Below are positions 44,238 through 53,120 of a stretch of 64,000 nt of DNA, in pieces (the stretch's first letter is position 1; every line of letters begins with the position of its first letter). Under the pieces are notes generated by a model that ran no database searches, was not told where the DNA came from, and saw only the letters and a program-made list of their open reading frames with translations. The translations under genes were made by a program, and so were the position numbers. Source of the DNA: Nonomuraea maritima (lineage in GTDB: Bacteria; Actinomycetota; Actinomycetes; Streptosporangiales; Streptosporangiaceae); NCBI RefSeq assembly GCF_900100395.1, contig NZ_FNFB01000002.1, forward strand, positions 433,074 to 497,073. Reading direction: 5' to 3'.

Positions 44238-45305
44238 ATGAACATCCTCGTCCTGCCCGGCGACGGCATCGGCCCGGAGATCGTGCCCCCGACCCTGGAC
44301 GTGCTCCACGCCGCCGACGAGGCGTACGGGCTCGGCCTCGACGTCCAGATCGCGGAGATCGGCTTCGCGAGCCTGGCCAGGGAGGGCACGACGCTGCCGC
44401 AGCCGGTGCTCGACCGGATCCCCGAGGTCGGCGGCGTGATCCTCGGCCCGGTGTCGCACTACGAGTACCCGCCGCGCGAGCAGGGCGGCCTCAACCCGTC
44501 CGCCGAGCTGCGCGTACGGTTCGAGCTGTTCGCGAACATCCGCCCCTGCCGGTCGCGGCCGGACCTCAGCGTGCTGCGCTCCCCCATGGATCTCGTGATC
44601 GTCCGGGAGAACACGGAGGGCTTCTACTCCGACCGCAACATGTTCGCCGGGAGCGGCGAGTTCATGCCGGACGCCGACAGCGCGTTCAGCATCCGCAAGA
44701 TCACCGCGACCGGCTCGGAGCGCGTGGCCCGCGCCGCGTTCGAGCTGGCCCGCGGACGCCGCCGCAAGGTGACGGCCGTGCACAAGGCCAACGTGCTGAA
44801 GCTCACCGACGGGCTCTTCCTGCGCGTGGTGCGCGAGGTCGCGGCGGACTTCCCCGACGTCGAGCTCGACGAGCTGATCGTGGACGCCGCCGCGGCGGCG
44901 CTCGTCCGGCGTCCCGACACGTTCGACGTGATCGTGACCACCAACATGTACGGCGACATCCTCTCCGACGAGGCGGCCGAGCTCTCGGGCAGCCTCGGCC
45001 TCGGCGGCTCGCTCAACAGCGGCCACGACGTCGCGGTGGCCCAGGCACAGCACGGCTCCGCCCCGGACATCGCGGGCAAGGCGGTGGCCAATCCGACCTC
45101 GCTCATCCTCTCCGCGGCGATGCTGCTCGACTGGCGGGGCCGCCGGGACGGCCACGACGCCCTGGTCGCGGCGGCGGCCGGCGTCGAGTCGGCCGTGGAA
45201 GGCGTGCTCGGCGACCCCGCCTGCCGTACGCGCGACCTGGGCGGACCCCTCGGCACCGCCGAGTTCGCCGCCCATGTGGTGGCCCGGCTGCGGCGCGCGG
45301 CCTGA
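44238..45305 (+). CDS. Isocitrate/isopropylmalate-type dehydrogenase family protein
   Basis: This 355-residue NAD(P)-dependent beta-decarboxylating dehydrogenase shows the family motifs LPGDGIGPEI, VRENTEGFYSDRNM, KANVLKLTDG, VTTNMYGDILSDEAA and GSAPDIAGK. The FYSDRNM active-site loop differs from both housekeeping IDH and LeuB. It more closely resembles tartrate/D-malate or specialised 3-alkylmalate dehydrogenases. It should convert a 2-hydroxy-3-carboxy acid into a 2-oxo acid plus carbon dioxide. It is sixth in the ABC operon, 38 bp after the ATPase, and could work on the product of the nearby aconitase paralogue. Confidence 0.9.
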   Translation: MNILVLPGDGIGPEIVPPTLDVLHAADEAYGLGLDVQIAEIGFASLAREGTTLPQPVLDRIPEVGGVILGPVSHYEYPPREQGGLNPSAELRVRFELFANIRPCRSRPDLSVLRSPMDLVIVRENTEGFYSDRNMFAGSGEFMPDADSAFSIRKITATGSERVARAAFELARGRRRKVTAVHKANVLKLTDGLFLRVVREVAADFPDVELDELIVDAAAAALVRRPDTFDVIVTTNMYGDILSDEAAELSGSLGLGGSLNSGHDVAVAQAQHGSAPDIAGKAVANPTSLILSAAMLLDWRGRRDGHDALVAAAAGVESAVEGVLGDPACRTRDLGGPLGTAEFAAHVVARLRRAA

Positions 45306-45342
45306 CGTCGCCGCCCGACCTGCCCGCTTCGAAAGGATCATT

Positions 45343-46719
45343 GTGCCGTCATCCCTCAACCCCGCGACCGGGGAACGCGTCGCCGACCACGACCTCCATC
45401 CGCCCGAACATGTCGAGACCGTGCTGCGCGCCGCCGTGACGGCGCAGCGGGACTGGCGCGCGATTCCCGTCGGGGGAAGGCTCCCGCTGCTGCGCGCGAC
45501 AGCCCGCGAGCTGCGGGCCGACGCCGAACGCTTCGCCCGCCTGATCACCCTGGAGATGGGCAAGCCGATCACGGAGGCCCGCGCCGAGATCGAGAAGTCG
45601 GCCTGGACGCTCGACCACTACGCGGAGAACGCCGAGCGCTACCTCGCGCCCGAGACCGTCCCATCGGGCGCGACGGAGAGCACTGTCGTCTTCGAACCGC
45701 TGGGCGTGCTGCTGGCGATCATGCCGTGGAACTATCCGTTCTGGCAGTTCTTCCGCTTTCTCGCGCCCGCGCTGGCCGCGGGCAACGGCGCGGTGCTGAA
45801 GCATGCGAGCAACGTCCCGGCCTGTGCGAAGGCACTCGAAGAGCTCGTACGGCGAGCCGGCGCGCCCGCGGGACTCTGCGCCACCGTGCTGGTCGAGCCC
45901 GACGCGGTGGCCGGCCTCATCGCCGACGACCGCATCGCCGCGGTCACCCTCACCGGGTCCACGCACGTGGGCTCGCTGGTGGCCGCGCAGGCCGGCGCCC
46001 ACCTGAAGAAGCACGTCCTGGAGCTGGGTGGCTCGGACCCGTTCGTCGTGCTCGCCGACGCCGACCTCGACGAGGCGGCCACGGCGGCGGTACGGTCCCG
46101 GTACAACACCGTCGGCCAGAGCTGCGTCAACGCCAAGCGCCTCATCGTCGAGGAGAGCGTCGCGGACGCGTTCGTGGAGCTGGTCGCCGAGAAGGCCGGC
46201 GCGCTCGTCATGGGCGACCCCTTGGACGACGCCACGCAGATCGGGCCGCTGGCCCGTGCGGACCTCCGCGACACCCTGCACGACCAGGTACGCCGCACCG
46301 TCGCGGCGGGCGCCACCCTGCTGCTGGGCGGCAGCCCCGTGCCCGGCCCCGGCTTCTTCTACCCGCCCACCCTCCTCGACCACGTCACCCCGGAGATGGC
46401 GGCCTTCAGCGAGGAGACGTTCGGCCCGGTGGCGAGCGTGACCCGGGTCACCGGAGCCGCACAGGCGATCGAGCTGGCCAACCGGACCGCGTACGGGCTC
46501 GGCGCCGCGCTGTGGACCGCGGACCTCGACCAGGCACGGCGGCTCGTCCCTCTCATCGACGCCGGCGCGGTCTTCGTCAACGGCATGGTGGCGTCCGACC
46601 CCCGCCTGCCCTTCGGCGGGATCAAGAAGTCCGGCTACGGCCGCGAGCTCGGCGCCTACGGCATCAGGGAGTTCGTCAACGTGAAAACCGTCTGGTTCGG
46701 CCCGGCGGTGACGTCATGA
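45343..46719 (+). CDS. Succinate-semialdehyde-type aldehyde dehydrogenase
   Basis: This 458-residue NAD(P)-dependent aldehyde dehydrogenase has general base Glu227 (LELGGSDPF) and nucleophile Cys261 (NTVGQSCVNAKR). The Rossmann loop TGSTHVGSL and the C-terminal PFGGIKKSGYGRELG are also present. The sequence is closest to GabD/Sad enzymes that oxidise succinic or glutaric semialdehyde. The GTG start at 45343 has an AAAGGA site. It could oxidise the semialdehyde made by the ornithine-type aminotransferase or by other steps in the cluster. Confidence 0.92.
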   Translation: MPSSLNPATGERVADHDLHPPEHVETVLRAAVTAQRDWRAIPVGGRLPLLRATARELRADAERFARLITLEMGKPITEARAEIEKSAWTLDHYAENAERYLAPETVPSGATESTVVFEPLGVLLAIMPWNYPFWQFFRFLAPALAAGNGAVLKHASNVPACAKALEELVRRAGAPAGLCATVLVEPDAVAGLIADDRIAAVTLTGSTHVGSLVAAQAGAHLKKHVLELGGSDPFVVLADADLDEAATAAVRSRYNTVGQSCVNAKRLIVEESVADAFVELVAEKAGALVMGDPLDDATQIGPLARADLRDTLHDQVRRTVAAGATLLLGGSPVPGPGFFYPPTLLDHVTPEMAAFSEETFGPVASVTRVTGAAQAIELANRTAYGLGAALWTADLDQARRLVPLIDAGAVFVNGMVASDPRLPFGGIKKSGYGRELGAYGIREFVNVKTVWFGPAVTS

Positions 46720-47441
46720 GCGACCGGCGGCCCGTGATCCTGCGCCCCGACGAGCTGCCGGCCAAGGACCGCGGGGCCGGGGCGCGTACCGTGCCGCTCG
46801 TGACGAGCGGCCGGGGAGCGACGACCTTCCTCAACGGCATCACGAGTTTCGAGCCGGGGGCCGCGATCCCGCACCACACGCACAACGTCGCCGAATCGGT
46901 GATCGTCGTCGAGGGCGACGCGGTCGTCGACATCGACGGCGTCCGGACGCTGCTGCGCACCTTCGACACCACGTTCGTCCCCGCCAACATCCCCCACCAC
47001 TTCGAGAACGCGTCCGGCTCGTCGCCGATGAAGATCTTCTGGACGTACGCCTCCGTCGAGGCGACCCGGACGATCGTCGGCACGGGCGCTCACTCACGCG
47101 TCGATGCCGAGCACCCGGACGGGCCGGCCGGACCGGCCGACCTCGTGCACGAGAGCGCGCTGATCACCGTCCTGCCCGGACGGGAGGAACGCTTCGAGGC
47201 CGCGGTCGCCGCCGCCGCGCCGCTGTTCCAGCAGGCCGGGGGGGCGCGCACGTTCCTGCTCGAACGATCCTGCGAGACCCCGCTGCAGTACCGTCTCGTC
47301 GTCGGCTGGGACTCGGTCGACGACCACACCTCGGGATTTCGGAACTCGCCGGCGTTCCTGCGCTGGCGCGAGCTCATCGCGGCGACGATCGCGGACCTGC
47401 CGCAGGTCACGCATTTCCGACACGTGCTGACCGCCTTCTGA
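46716..47441 (+). CDS. Cupin - antibiotic biosynthesis monooxygenase (ABM) fusion
   Basis: This is a 241-residue two-domain protein. An N-terminal cupin (about 25-115) has PHHTHNVAESVIVVEGDAVV carrying the metal-binding His/Glu set. A C-terminal ABM ferredoxin-like domain follows (about 140-240: ALITVLPGREERFEAAVAA, YRLVVGWDSVDDHTSGFRNS). ABM domains often oxidise or detoxify small aromatic or quinone molecules without cofactor. The cupin may assist ring cleavage or isomerisation. ATG overlaps the aldehyde dehydrogenase stop (ATGA). Confidence 0.88.
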   Translation: MSDRRPVILRPDELPAKDRGAGARTVPLVTSGRGATTFLNGITSFEPGAAIPHHTHNVAESVIVVEGDAVVDIDGVRTLLRTFDTTFVPANIPHHFENASGSSPMKIFWTYASVEATRTIVGTGAHSRVDAEHPDGPAGPADLVHESALITVLPGREERFEAAVAAAAPLFQQAGGARTFLLERSCETPLQYRLVVGWDSVDDHTSGFRNSPAFLRWRELIAATIADLPQVTHFRHVLTAF

Positions 47442-47486
47442 CCCGCACCCCCACCACCAGCACGACGATCGAGGAGGGACTCCCCC

Positions 47487-48323
47487 ATGCCCACCACCGA
47501 ACCCGACCCTCAGGGGTTCTACTTCGTCGGCGGCACGCCGTTCTTCGCCTCACGCCACGACCAGCGCATCTCGTACGCCCTGTACGTCCCCAAGGACCAC
47601 ACGACGCAGGCGGATCCGCTGCCGCTCGTCGTCATCCAGCACGGCACCGGCAGGTCGGCCGAGCTCTACCGCGACCGGTGGAAGGGCTTCGCGACGGAAC
47701 ACCGCTGCGTCATCCTCACCCCGCTGTTCCCCGCGGGGCTGGTGGAGCCGGGCGAGCTGCACAGCTTCAAGTTCCTCTCGTACGGCGGCATCCGGTTCGA
47801 CGAGGAGCTGCTGCACATCGTCGACGAGGTCGGCGAGCGGTTCAACACCGAGACCGCGACGTTCTACCTGCACGGGTTCTCGGGCGGCGGCCAGTTCGCC
47901 CACCGCTTCTTCTACGCGCATCCCGAACGCCTGGCCGGAGTGTCGATCGGCGCGCCCGGCCGCATCACCCAGCTCGACGACTCCCAGCCCTGGTGGCTCG
48001 GCACCGGGGACTTCCAGGAGATCTTCGGCACCGGCATCGACCTGGAGGCCATGCGGAAGGTGCCGGTGCAGATGGTCGTCGGCGGCGACGACGTCGAAAC
48101 CTGGGAGATCAACAACGTCGGCGGGCCGAACTGGCTCGACGGCGTGGAGAAGACCGGCAGCACCCGGATCGAACGCCTCGAGTGCCTGCGGGCCAACTTC
48201 GCCGAGCACGGCATCGAGGTGCGCTTCGACGTCGTGCCCGGCGTCGGCCACCGCGGGAGCCTGGTGATCCCGACGGTGCAGGAGTGGCTGGCGAAACTCC
48301 TGAACGAGCGCCGCACCCGCTAG
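47487..48323 (+). CDS. Alpha/beta hydrolase (esterase/PHB-depolymerase-like)
   Basis: This is a 278-residue alpha/beta hydrolase with nucleophile Ser132 in HGFSGGGQFAHRF. The oxyanion region is VVIQHGTGRS near residue 50. The Asp/His pair is late, with the catalytic His probably in PGVGHRGSL. It has no signal peptide, so it is likely cytoplasmic. It is the last gene of the ABC operon, 45 bp after the cupin. It may open an ester, amide or lactone in the imported compound. Confidence 0.88.
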   Translation: MPTTEPDPQGFYFVGGTPFFASRHDQRISYALYVPKDHTTQADPLPLVVIQHGTGRSAELYRDRWKGFATEHRCVILTPLFPAGLVEPGELHSFKFLSYGGIRFDEELLHIVDEVGERFNTETATFYLHGFSGGGQFAHRFFYAHPERLAGVSIGAPGRITQLDDSQPWWLGTGDFQEIFGTGIDLEAMRKVPVQMVVGGDDVETWEINNVGGPNWLDGVEKTGSTRIERLECLRANFAEHGIEVRFDVVPGVGHRGSLVIPTVQEWLAKLLNERRTR

Positions 48324-48376
48324 AGAGCGCCCGAGCCGGTCCGGTGCCCGGCTCCGCCCACGAGAGAACGGTTGAT

Positions 48377-48590
48377 GTGACTCCTCCGCTCCCTGAAGAG
48401 AGCGGCTTCTCGTCCCGCTTGCGCGGGAGACGACGGCCAAGCCCTGACCGATGCCCGAAAGCACGAAAGCAATCGTATCCGGAGGTGGCGACAATTTCCG
48501 AGGTTCTGTCACTGCACGCTCGGGCCTTGACGGCCCTCCCGCTCCCGATTCCCCCGTCGCCTCAAGGCGACGGTCCCCTCGGGAGGATCT
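48377..48590. mobile_element. Possible IS200/IS605-type end remnant
   Basis: This gene-free stretch has two hairpins that resemble the ends of IS200/IS605 elements. Reading leftward, CCGCTC pairs with GAGCGG (48386-48391 with 48400-48405) and is followed, on that strand, by GGAGGAGTCAC. Reading rightward, GTCGCC-TCAA-GGCGAC (48556-48571) precedes a GGGAGG run. No transposase survives. It may be a decayed element or a MITE-like derivative. The GGGAGG also serves as the ribosome site for the next gene. Treat as a suggestion. Confidence 0.35.
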
Positions 48591-48591
48591 G

Positions 48592-50061
48592 ATGGCGAAC
48601 GACCACCCGACCATCGACATGCGCCCGGTACACGCGTTCCTGCAGGAGACGGCGAAGAGGGAGATGCGGCTGCACTCCCTGCTCGTCCACTGGCGCGGCC
48701 GGACGGTCCTCGACCTGTGGCAGTGGCCGCACGAGCCGGACCTCAAGCACAAGATCCACTCGGCCACCAAGAGCTTCACCGGCACCGCCGTCGGTCTCGC
48801 CGAGGCCGAGGGGCTGCTCGGGCTGGACGAGCCGGTCGTGAGCTTCTTCACCGGACGCCTCCCGGTGGAGCCGAGCGAGAACCTGCGCCGCATGCGCGTC
48901 CGCGACCTGCTCACCATGCGGACCGGGCACGGCCGGGGCCTGTCCGGCGCGACGACCCGCCTGCGCCGGACGGGGTGGACCGGCGAGTTCTTCGAGGAAC
49001 CGGTGGTCGAGCCGCCCGGCCGCGGCTTCCTGTACAGCAGCACGACGAGCCACGTGCTGTCGGCGATCGTGCAGCGGGTGTCCGGTCAGCCGGTCGACGA
49101 ATACCTGCGCCCGCGCCTGTTCGAACCCCTCGGCATCACCGACTTCGACTGGGAGCGCGACCCCGAGGGCGTGGCGAGCGGCGGCAACGGCCTGTCGATG
49201 CGTCCGCGCGACCTGCTGTCCTTCGGGATCCTCCACCTCCAGGACGGCATCTGGGAGGGGGAACGCGTCCTGCCCGGCGGGTGGGCGCAGCTGGCCTCCG
49301 CCCTGCACGTCCGCCGGGCTGTCAGCGGCACCTGGAACGGCAGGGAACTCGTGCCGCCCGACCCGGAGGCCGTCGCGGACTCCGGCTACGGCTTCCAGTT
49401 CTGGGTGGCCGAGGACAAGATCTACAACGCGTCCGGCATCTTCGGCCAGGAGTGCATGATCTTCCCCGACCAGCAGGGCGTGGTCGTCGTCACCGGCGCC
49501 ATGGGCGACGGCACCTACCACGACCTGCCGGCGATGCTCCGGGAGACGTTCCGCGACGCCTTCGCCGGAGCCGCCGACGAGCAGGGGACAGACGACGCGG
49601 CGGTCAGGCAGTGGGTGCTGCGCGCCTGCGAGCCTGAGCCGCTGCCGTCCGCGCCGTACCGCTCCGCACTGCGGGAGACGTACGACTTCCAGCCTGCCGA
49701 GGTCGGGCTGCGTTCACTCTCGGTCGACGCGCGGTCCGACGCGGTGGTGGTCGTCCTGGAGGACGATCGCGGCCGGCACACGATCGAGCACGGGATCAGC
49801 CGGTGGGTCCGGCAGGACACCGGTGTGAGCGTGTGGCGGCTGCACCACTCGTACCAGGACGACCGCGCTCCCATCCTGGCCGCCGCGCAATGGCCCGCCA
49901 CCGACGTGCTGCGGCTGACCTGGCACTTCCTCGAAGCCCCGTTCATCGACACGCTCACCCTCCATTTCGACACCGACGGCGTCACGGTGGAGCACGAGGT
50001 CAATGTCAACTCCGGCCCGACCACGCTTCCCGCCACGCGCGGGCGGCGACGAACCGTCTGA
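48592..50061 (+). CDS. Serine hydrolase (class C beta-lactamase-like)
   Basis: This is a 489-residue beta-lactamase/DD-peptidase-like hydrolase. The nucleophile motif is SATKS (Ser57-x-x-Lys60). The second motif Tyr is in LYSSTTSHVL near residue 143, and MRVRDLLTMRTGHGRG is the usual loop. The C-terminal 120 residues add a beta-barrel-like domain. No signal peptide is visible, so it is likely cytoplasmic, as for EstB-type esterases. The ATG follows GGGAGG. It may share the operon's substrate, but a 268-bp gap separates it. Confidence 0.88.
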   Translation: MANDHPTIDMRPVHAFLQETAKREMRLHSLLVHWRGRTVLDLWQWPHEPDLKHKIHSATKSFTGTAVGLAEAEGLLGLDEPVVSFFTGRLPVEPSENLRRMRVRDLLTMRTGHGRGLSGATTRLRRTGWTGEFFEEPVVEPPGRGFLYSSTTSHVLSAIVQRVSGQPVDEYLRPRLFEPLGITDFDWERDPEGVASGGNGLSMRPRDLLSFGILHLQDGIWEGERVLPGGWAQLASALHVRRAVSGTWNGRELVPPDPEAVADSGYGFQFWVAEDKIYNASGIFGQECMIFPDQQGVVVVTGAMGDGTYHDLPAMLRETFRDAFAGAADEQGTDDAAVRQWVLRACEPEPLPSAPYRSALRETYDFQPAEVGLRSLSVDARSDAVVVVLEDDRGRHTIEHGISRWVRQDTGVSVWRLHHSYQDDRAPILAAAQWPATDVLRLTWHFLEAPFIDTLTLHFDTDGVTVEHEVNVNSGPTTLPATRGRRRTV

Positions 50062-50090
50062 CCCATCCGTGAACCCCCTGGAGGCCATCG

Positions 50091-51305
50091 ATGTTGTCAC
50101 AGGTGTTGTCCGAACTCCTGGCAGCCGATCCGAACCCCGCACCGGCAGCGTGGCGGATAATCACGAAAATTGCCTATTTCGTCGGACTTATCGGGACGTT
50201 CGGCGGCACGCTCCTCTACGTGCTGGTGCTGAACCCCTTGCTGGCACGCTCGCAGGTGAACACGTCCGACCGCGACCTCCTGCGCCGCCGCGCCGCGCTG
50301 ATCCTGGCCGCCATCGGCACCTGGTTCCTCGTGGCGCTGTACTTCCAGCTCGCCGGTAAGGCGGCCCGGATCAAGGGCCAGGAGATCCCCTACTCCGAGG
50401 CCGTGCTGCCGGGACGCGTCCTCGACTACCTCACCGCGCCCGCCCGTCCCGGCGAGTGGATGTCCGTGGGCGCCCAGGCGGCACTCCAGTACGGCCTCTG
50501 GGCGCTGTCGGCCGTGGCGCTCGTCCTGCTCTGGCGTTCCGGCATGCACCGGCACACCACCCGCATCGCCGGTACGTCCTACGTCCTCGCCTTCGTCGCC
50601 TACGCCGTCACGTGGGTCCCGACCGACCCGAGCTCGGAGACGTTCGACAGCGTCCTCGACAGTGTCCTCGACCACGTACACGTGCTGTCGGTGTCCACCT
50701 GGGTCGGCGGGGTCGCCACGCTCGCGCTGCTGAGCGCGGCCCACCGCGGTCTGACTCCAGGAGCGGGCGCCGTCTGGGCGCAGATCTGGTCGAGGTTCAG
50801 CATCGTCGCGCTGACCGCCGTGGGCGGCATGGTGGTGAGCGGATCGTGGCTGGCCTGGAAGTACGTGGGCGGCATCGGCGACCTGTTCACCACCGAGTTC
50901 GGCAGGTTCCTGCTGGTCAAGCTCGTCCTGGTGGGCACCATGATCGCACTCGGCGGAGTGAACGAGTTCATCCTGATGCCCCGTATCGCGAGGGCCCGCG
51001 CCGCCGGCGAGGAGGGCTCGGTCTTCCGTCTCGCCGTACGCGTCTTCCCGCGCATCGTCGCCCTGGAGAGCGCGCTGGGGCTCGGCGTGCTCGTCGTGCT
51101 CACGTTCCTGACCGGGTCGGCGCGGGCGGAGAGTGGCTCCGAGGAACCCGTGGTCGACGGTGGAGTGATCATGGTGGGGCTGCTGCTCATCGCCGTGCTC
51201 GCGACGTCGTTCGTCACGACGGCGAAGGTCTCCGACCGGCTGGCCCGCTCCGGCTCCGAGCCCGAACCCAAAGGCGAGGGGGAGCTCGCGAGCAAAAGCC
51301 GGTAA
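50091..51305 (+). CDS. CopD-domain membrane protein
   Basis: This is a 404-residue protein of eight or nine hydrophobic helices. The first is ITKIAYFVGLIGTFGGTLLY. The CopD-type core includes HVLSVSTWVGGVATLALL with the conserved His, and later VNEFILMPRIARARAAGE. Such domains occur in copper import/resistance proteins of bacteria. The final 50 residues carry an acidic, hydrophilic tail. A GGAGG precedes ATG 50091. Copper transport is a family-based suggestion, and no CopC is adjacent. Confidence 0.8.
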   Translation: MLSQVLSELLAADPNPAPAAWRIITKIAYFVGLIGTFGGTLLYVLVLNPLLARSQVNTSDRDLLRRRAALILAAIGTWFLVALYFQLAGKAARIKGQEIPYSEAVLPGRVLDYLTAPARPGEWMSVGAQAALQYGLWALSAVALVLLWRSGMHRHTTRIAGTSYVLAFVAYAVTWVPTDPSSETFDSVLDSVLDHVHVLSVSTWVGGVATLALLSAAHRGLTPGAGAVWAQIWSRFSIVALTAVGGMVVSGSWLAWKYVGGIGDLFTTEFGRFLLVKLVLVGTMIALGGVNEFILMPRIARARAAGEEGSVFRLAVRVFPRIVALESALGLGVLVVLTFLTGSARAESGSEEPVVDGGVIMVGLLLIAVLATSFVTTAKVSDRLARSGSEPEPKGEGELASKSR

Positions 51306-51356
51306 CCAGGCCGCAGAACCCGGCTGAAGCTCACCGGAGGGAGTTCGGCAGAAGCA

Positions 51357-51388
51357 CGAAACGGCCCGCCTTGCGGCGAGCCGTTTCG
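51357..51388 (-). terminator. Terminator of the second tRNA-Lys
   Basis: A 9-bp stem (CGAAACGGC with GCCGTTTCG) contains an inner GC stem with TTGC loop. It lies just beyond the 3' CCA of the tRNA-Lys gene on the minus strand. Confidence 0.8.
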
Positions 51389-51392
51389 ATGA

Positions 51393-51469
51393 TGGTGCGC
51401 CGCCAGGGACTCGAACCCCGGACCCGCTGATTAAGAGTCAGCTGCTCTAACCAACTGAGCTAGCGGCGC
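51393..51469 (-). tRNA. tRNA-Lys(CTT), second copy, CCA encoded
   Basis: Identical over the 74-nt tRNA body to the copy at 312-385, but here the 3' CCA is encoded (template TGG at 51393-51395). The anticodon CTT decodes AAG. The two genes face the same way, 51 kb apart. Confidence 0.97.
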
Positions 51470-51518
51470 AACAAAAGTAACTCTAGCAGCCGCCGGACAG
51501 TGCCCGCGCCCCTCCGGC

Positions 51519-52436
51519 TCAGCCCAGCCGGGCGGCCAGCCGTTCGTACGCCCCGATCATCAGGTCCCAGAAACGCTTCACGTCGAGGGACGTCCCGACG
51601 AGCGCGTTGGGCCGCCGGTCGCCGACCGCGAAGTCGGTCACGGTCATGCCCCTGGTGAACTGCCCCGCCGTCTCCACCTCCACCACGGCGGGCACGCACG
51701 TGAACAGCGACGGGTCCAGCACGTACGCCACCGCGCAGGCGTCGTGGATGGCCGGCCCGCCCTCGGCCGTCACGACCCCGTACGACGTCGCGGCCGGCAC
51801 CAGCAGCTCCGACAGTCTCCCGAGCGGCTTCATGCGTTCGAGGACCTGGGTGGTGACCAGGGCCGTCAGCGTCACGTCGAGGCCCAGCATGGTCACCGTC
51901 CACCCGGCGCCGAAGACGACGGCGGCGGCCTCGGGGTCGGCCAGCATGTTGAACTCGGCCGCCGGGTTGTGGTTGCCGCGGGTGTAGGAGCCGCCCATGA
52001 TCACCACGTCGCGGGCCCACTCCACGATCCGCGGCTCACGGCGTACGGCGAGGGCGATGTTCGTCAGCGGGCCCACGGCGACCAGCGTGATCTCGCCGGG
52101 GGCGGCCCGCAGGGTCTCCACGATGAAGTCGACCGCGTGCCCGTCCGAGGGGCCGAGGCGCGGCGCGGGCAGCACCACGTCGCCGAGGCCTGTGGCGCCG
52201 TGCACGTCGGTCGCCCTGACGGTGTGCCGCAGCAGGGCTCCGGCGCTGCCGGGCGTCACCGGCACGTCGCCGAACTGGAGAAACTCGCGCAAGGCCAGCG
52301 CGTTCGCCGTGGTCAGCGCGAGGTCGACGTTGCCACCCACCGTCGTGATCCCGACCACGTCAAGGCCCGACCCAGCGGCCAACACCAGGGCAAGCGCATC
52401 ATCAATACCAGGATCACAATCAATAAGAACCTTCAT
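51519..52436 (-). CDS. Inosine-uridine-type nucleoside hydrolase
   Basis: This 305-residue calcium-dependent nucleoside hydrolase (IUNH fold) carries the ribose/metal motif DCDPGIDDALAL near residue 6. VVIMGGSYTRGNHNPAAEFN is the conserved second metal site, and GPAIHDACAVAYVL has the His/Asp in the base-binding region. The ATG is at 52436. A longer upstream frame is part of the repeat region. The enzyme cleaves nucleosides to base plus ribose for salvage. Confidence 0.93.
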   Translation of the reverse strand: MKVLIDCDPGIDDALALVLAAGSGLDVVGITTVGGNVDLALTTANALALREFLQFGDVPVTPGSAGALLRHTVRATDVHGATGLGDVVLPAPRLGPSDGHAVDFIVETLRAAPGEITLVAVGPLTNIALAVRREPRIVEWARDVVIMGGSYTRGNHNPAAEFNMLADPEAAAVVFGAGWTVTMLGLDVTLTALVTTQVLERMKPLGRLSELLVPAATSYGVVTAEGGPAIHDACAVAYVLDPSLFTCVPAVVEVETAGQFTRGMTVTDFAVGDRRPNALVGTSLDVKRFWDLMIGAYERLAARLG

Positions 52437-52676
52437 CACGAACCGAAGCGTACGCTGACAAACCCCCCCACAGCGCGGCTCTTCCACCCCAACCGGCCCG
52501 GCCGCTCGCCCACGAAGGGCCGCACAGACAGGCATGCAGGGGACGGGCAAACGGGGCATGCAGTGTCGACTACCGGGCGACCGCACAGGTAGCCACGCGG
52601 GCGGACGCGCGGGTCAGCCATGCGGTCGGCCATCCGACCGGACGTGCGCGTGCACAGGGCGAGCGCACAGGGAGTC

Positions 52677-52754
52677 GCGGGGCGGGAGCGCGGGGCGGGA
52701 GCGCGGGGCGGGAGCGCGGGGCGGGAGCGCGGGGCGGGAGCGCGGGGCGGGAGC
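52677..52754 (+). repeat. 13-bp minisatellite, six perfect units
   Basis: Unit GCGGGGCGGGAGC is repeated six times without change, followed by a broken seventh. The plus strand is almost free of C runs and T. Runs of GGGG and GGG with 1- and 5-nt loops fit a G-quadruplex pattern. The unit is not a multiple of three, so a coding origin is unlikely. It lies in the 860-bp gap 5' of the nucleoside hydrolase gene. Confidence 0.9.
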
Positions 52755-52974
52755 GCGGACAAGCGGCCAGAAAAGCGGCAGGCAGGCTGATCGCCGACGA
52801 GAAGTGGCCGAACCGGTAGGCATGCGGGCGGTAGGTCATGCGATTGCAAAGGGTGGGCATGCACGCGCCAAGGGATCGCCATGCCGGTCGGGCATGCGGG
52901 TCGTCATGCGGGTCGTCATGCGCGTGGTCGAACGAGCGGGCGGGCCGGCGAGGCGCGGGGCCATGCGGGCCGGC

Positions 52975-53051
52975 GCGGGGCGCGGGGCGCGGGGCGCGGG
53001 GCGCGGGGCGCGGGGCGCGGGGCGCGGGGCGCGGGGCGCGGGGCGCGGGGC
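52975..53051 (+). repeat. 7-bp minisatellite, eleven perfect units
   Basis: Unit GCGGGGC is repeated eleven times. Each turn supplies GGGG separated by CGC, a textbook quadruplex-forming array on the plus strand. The rest of the gap (52437-53297) has scattered CATGCGGGT repeats (two tandem 12-bp copies near 52897-52920) and no credible gene. Confidence 0.9.
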
Positions 53052-53065
53052 GGTGGGTGGGTATG

Positions 53066-53106
53066 GATCGGGCCGGGCAGTTCCCCCAAAGCTGCCCGGC
53101 CCGATC
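53066..53106. terminator. Strong hairpin near the repeat region
   Basis: A perfect 15-bp stem (53066-53080 with 53092-53106) encloses an 11-nt loop TTCCCCCAAAG. It sits between the minisatellites and the OsmC gene, where it could end OsmC transcription on the minus strand. Confidence 0.7.
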
Positions 53107-53120
53107 GGTGGCGGTCCAGG

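Noticed and set aside
52677..53051. CRISPR array
   Set aside because: Units are 7 and 13 bp with no spacers, and there are no cas genes. These are simple tandem repeats.
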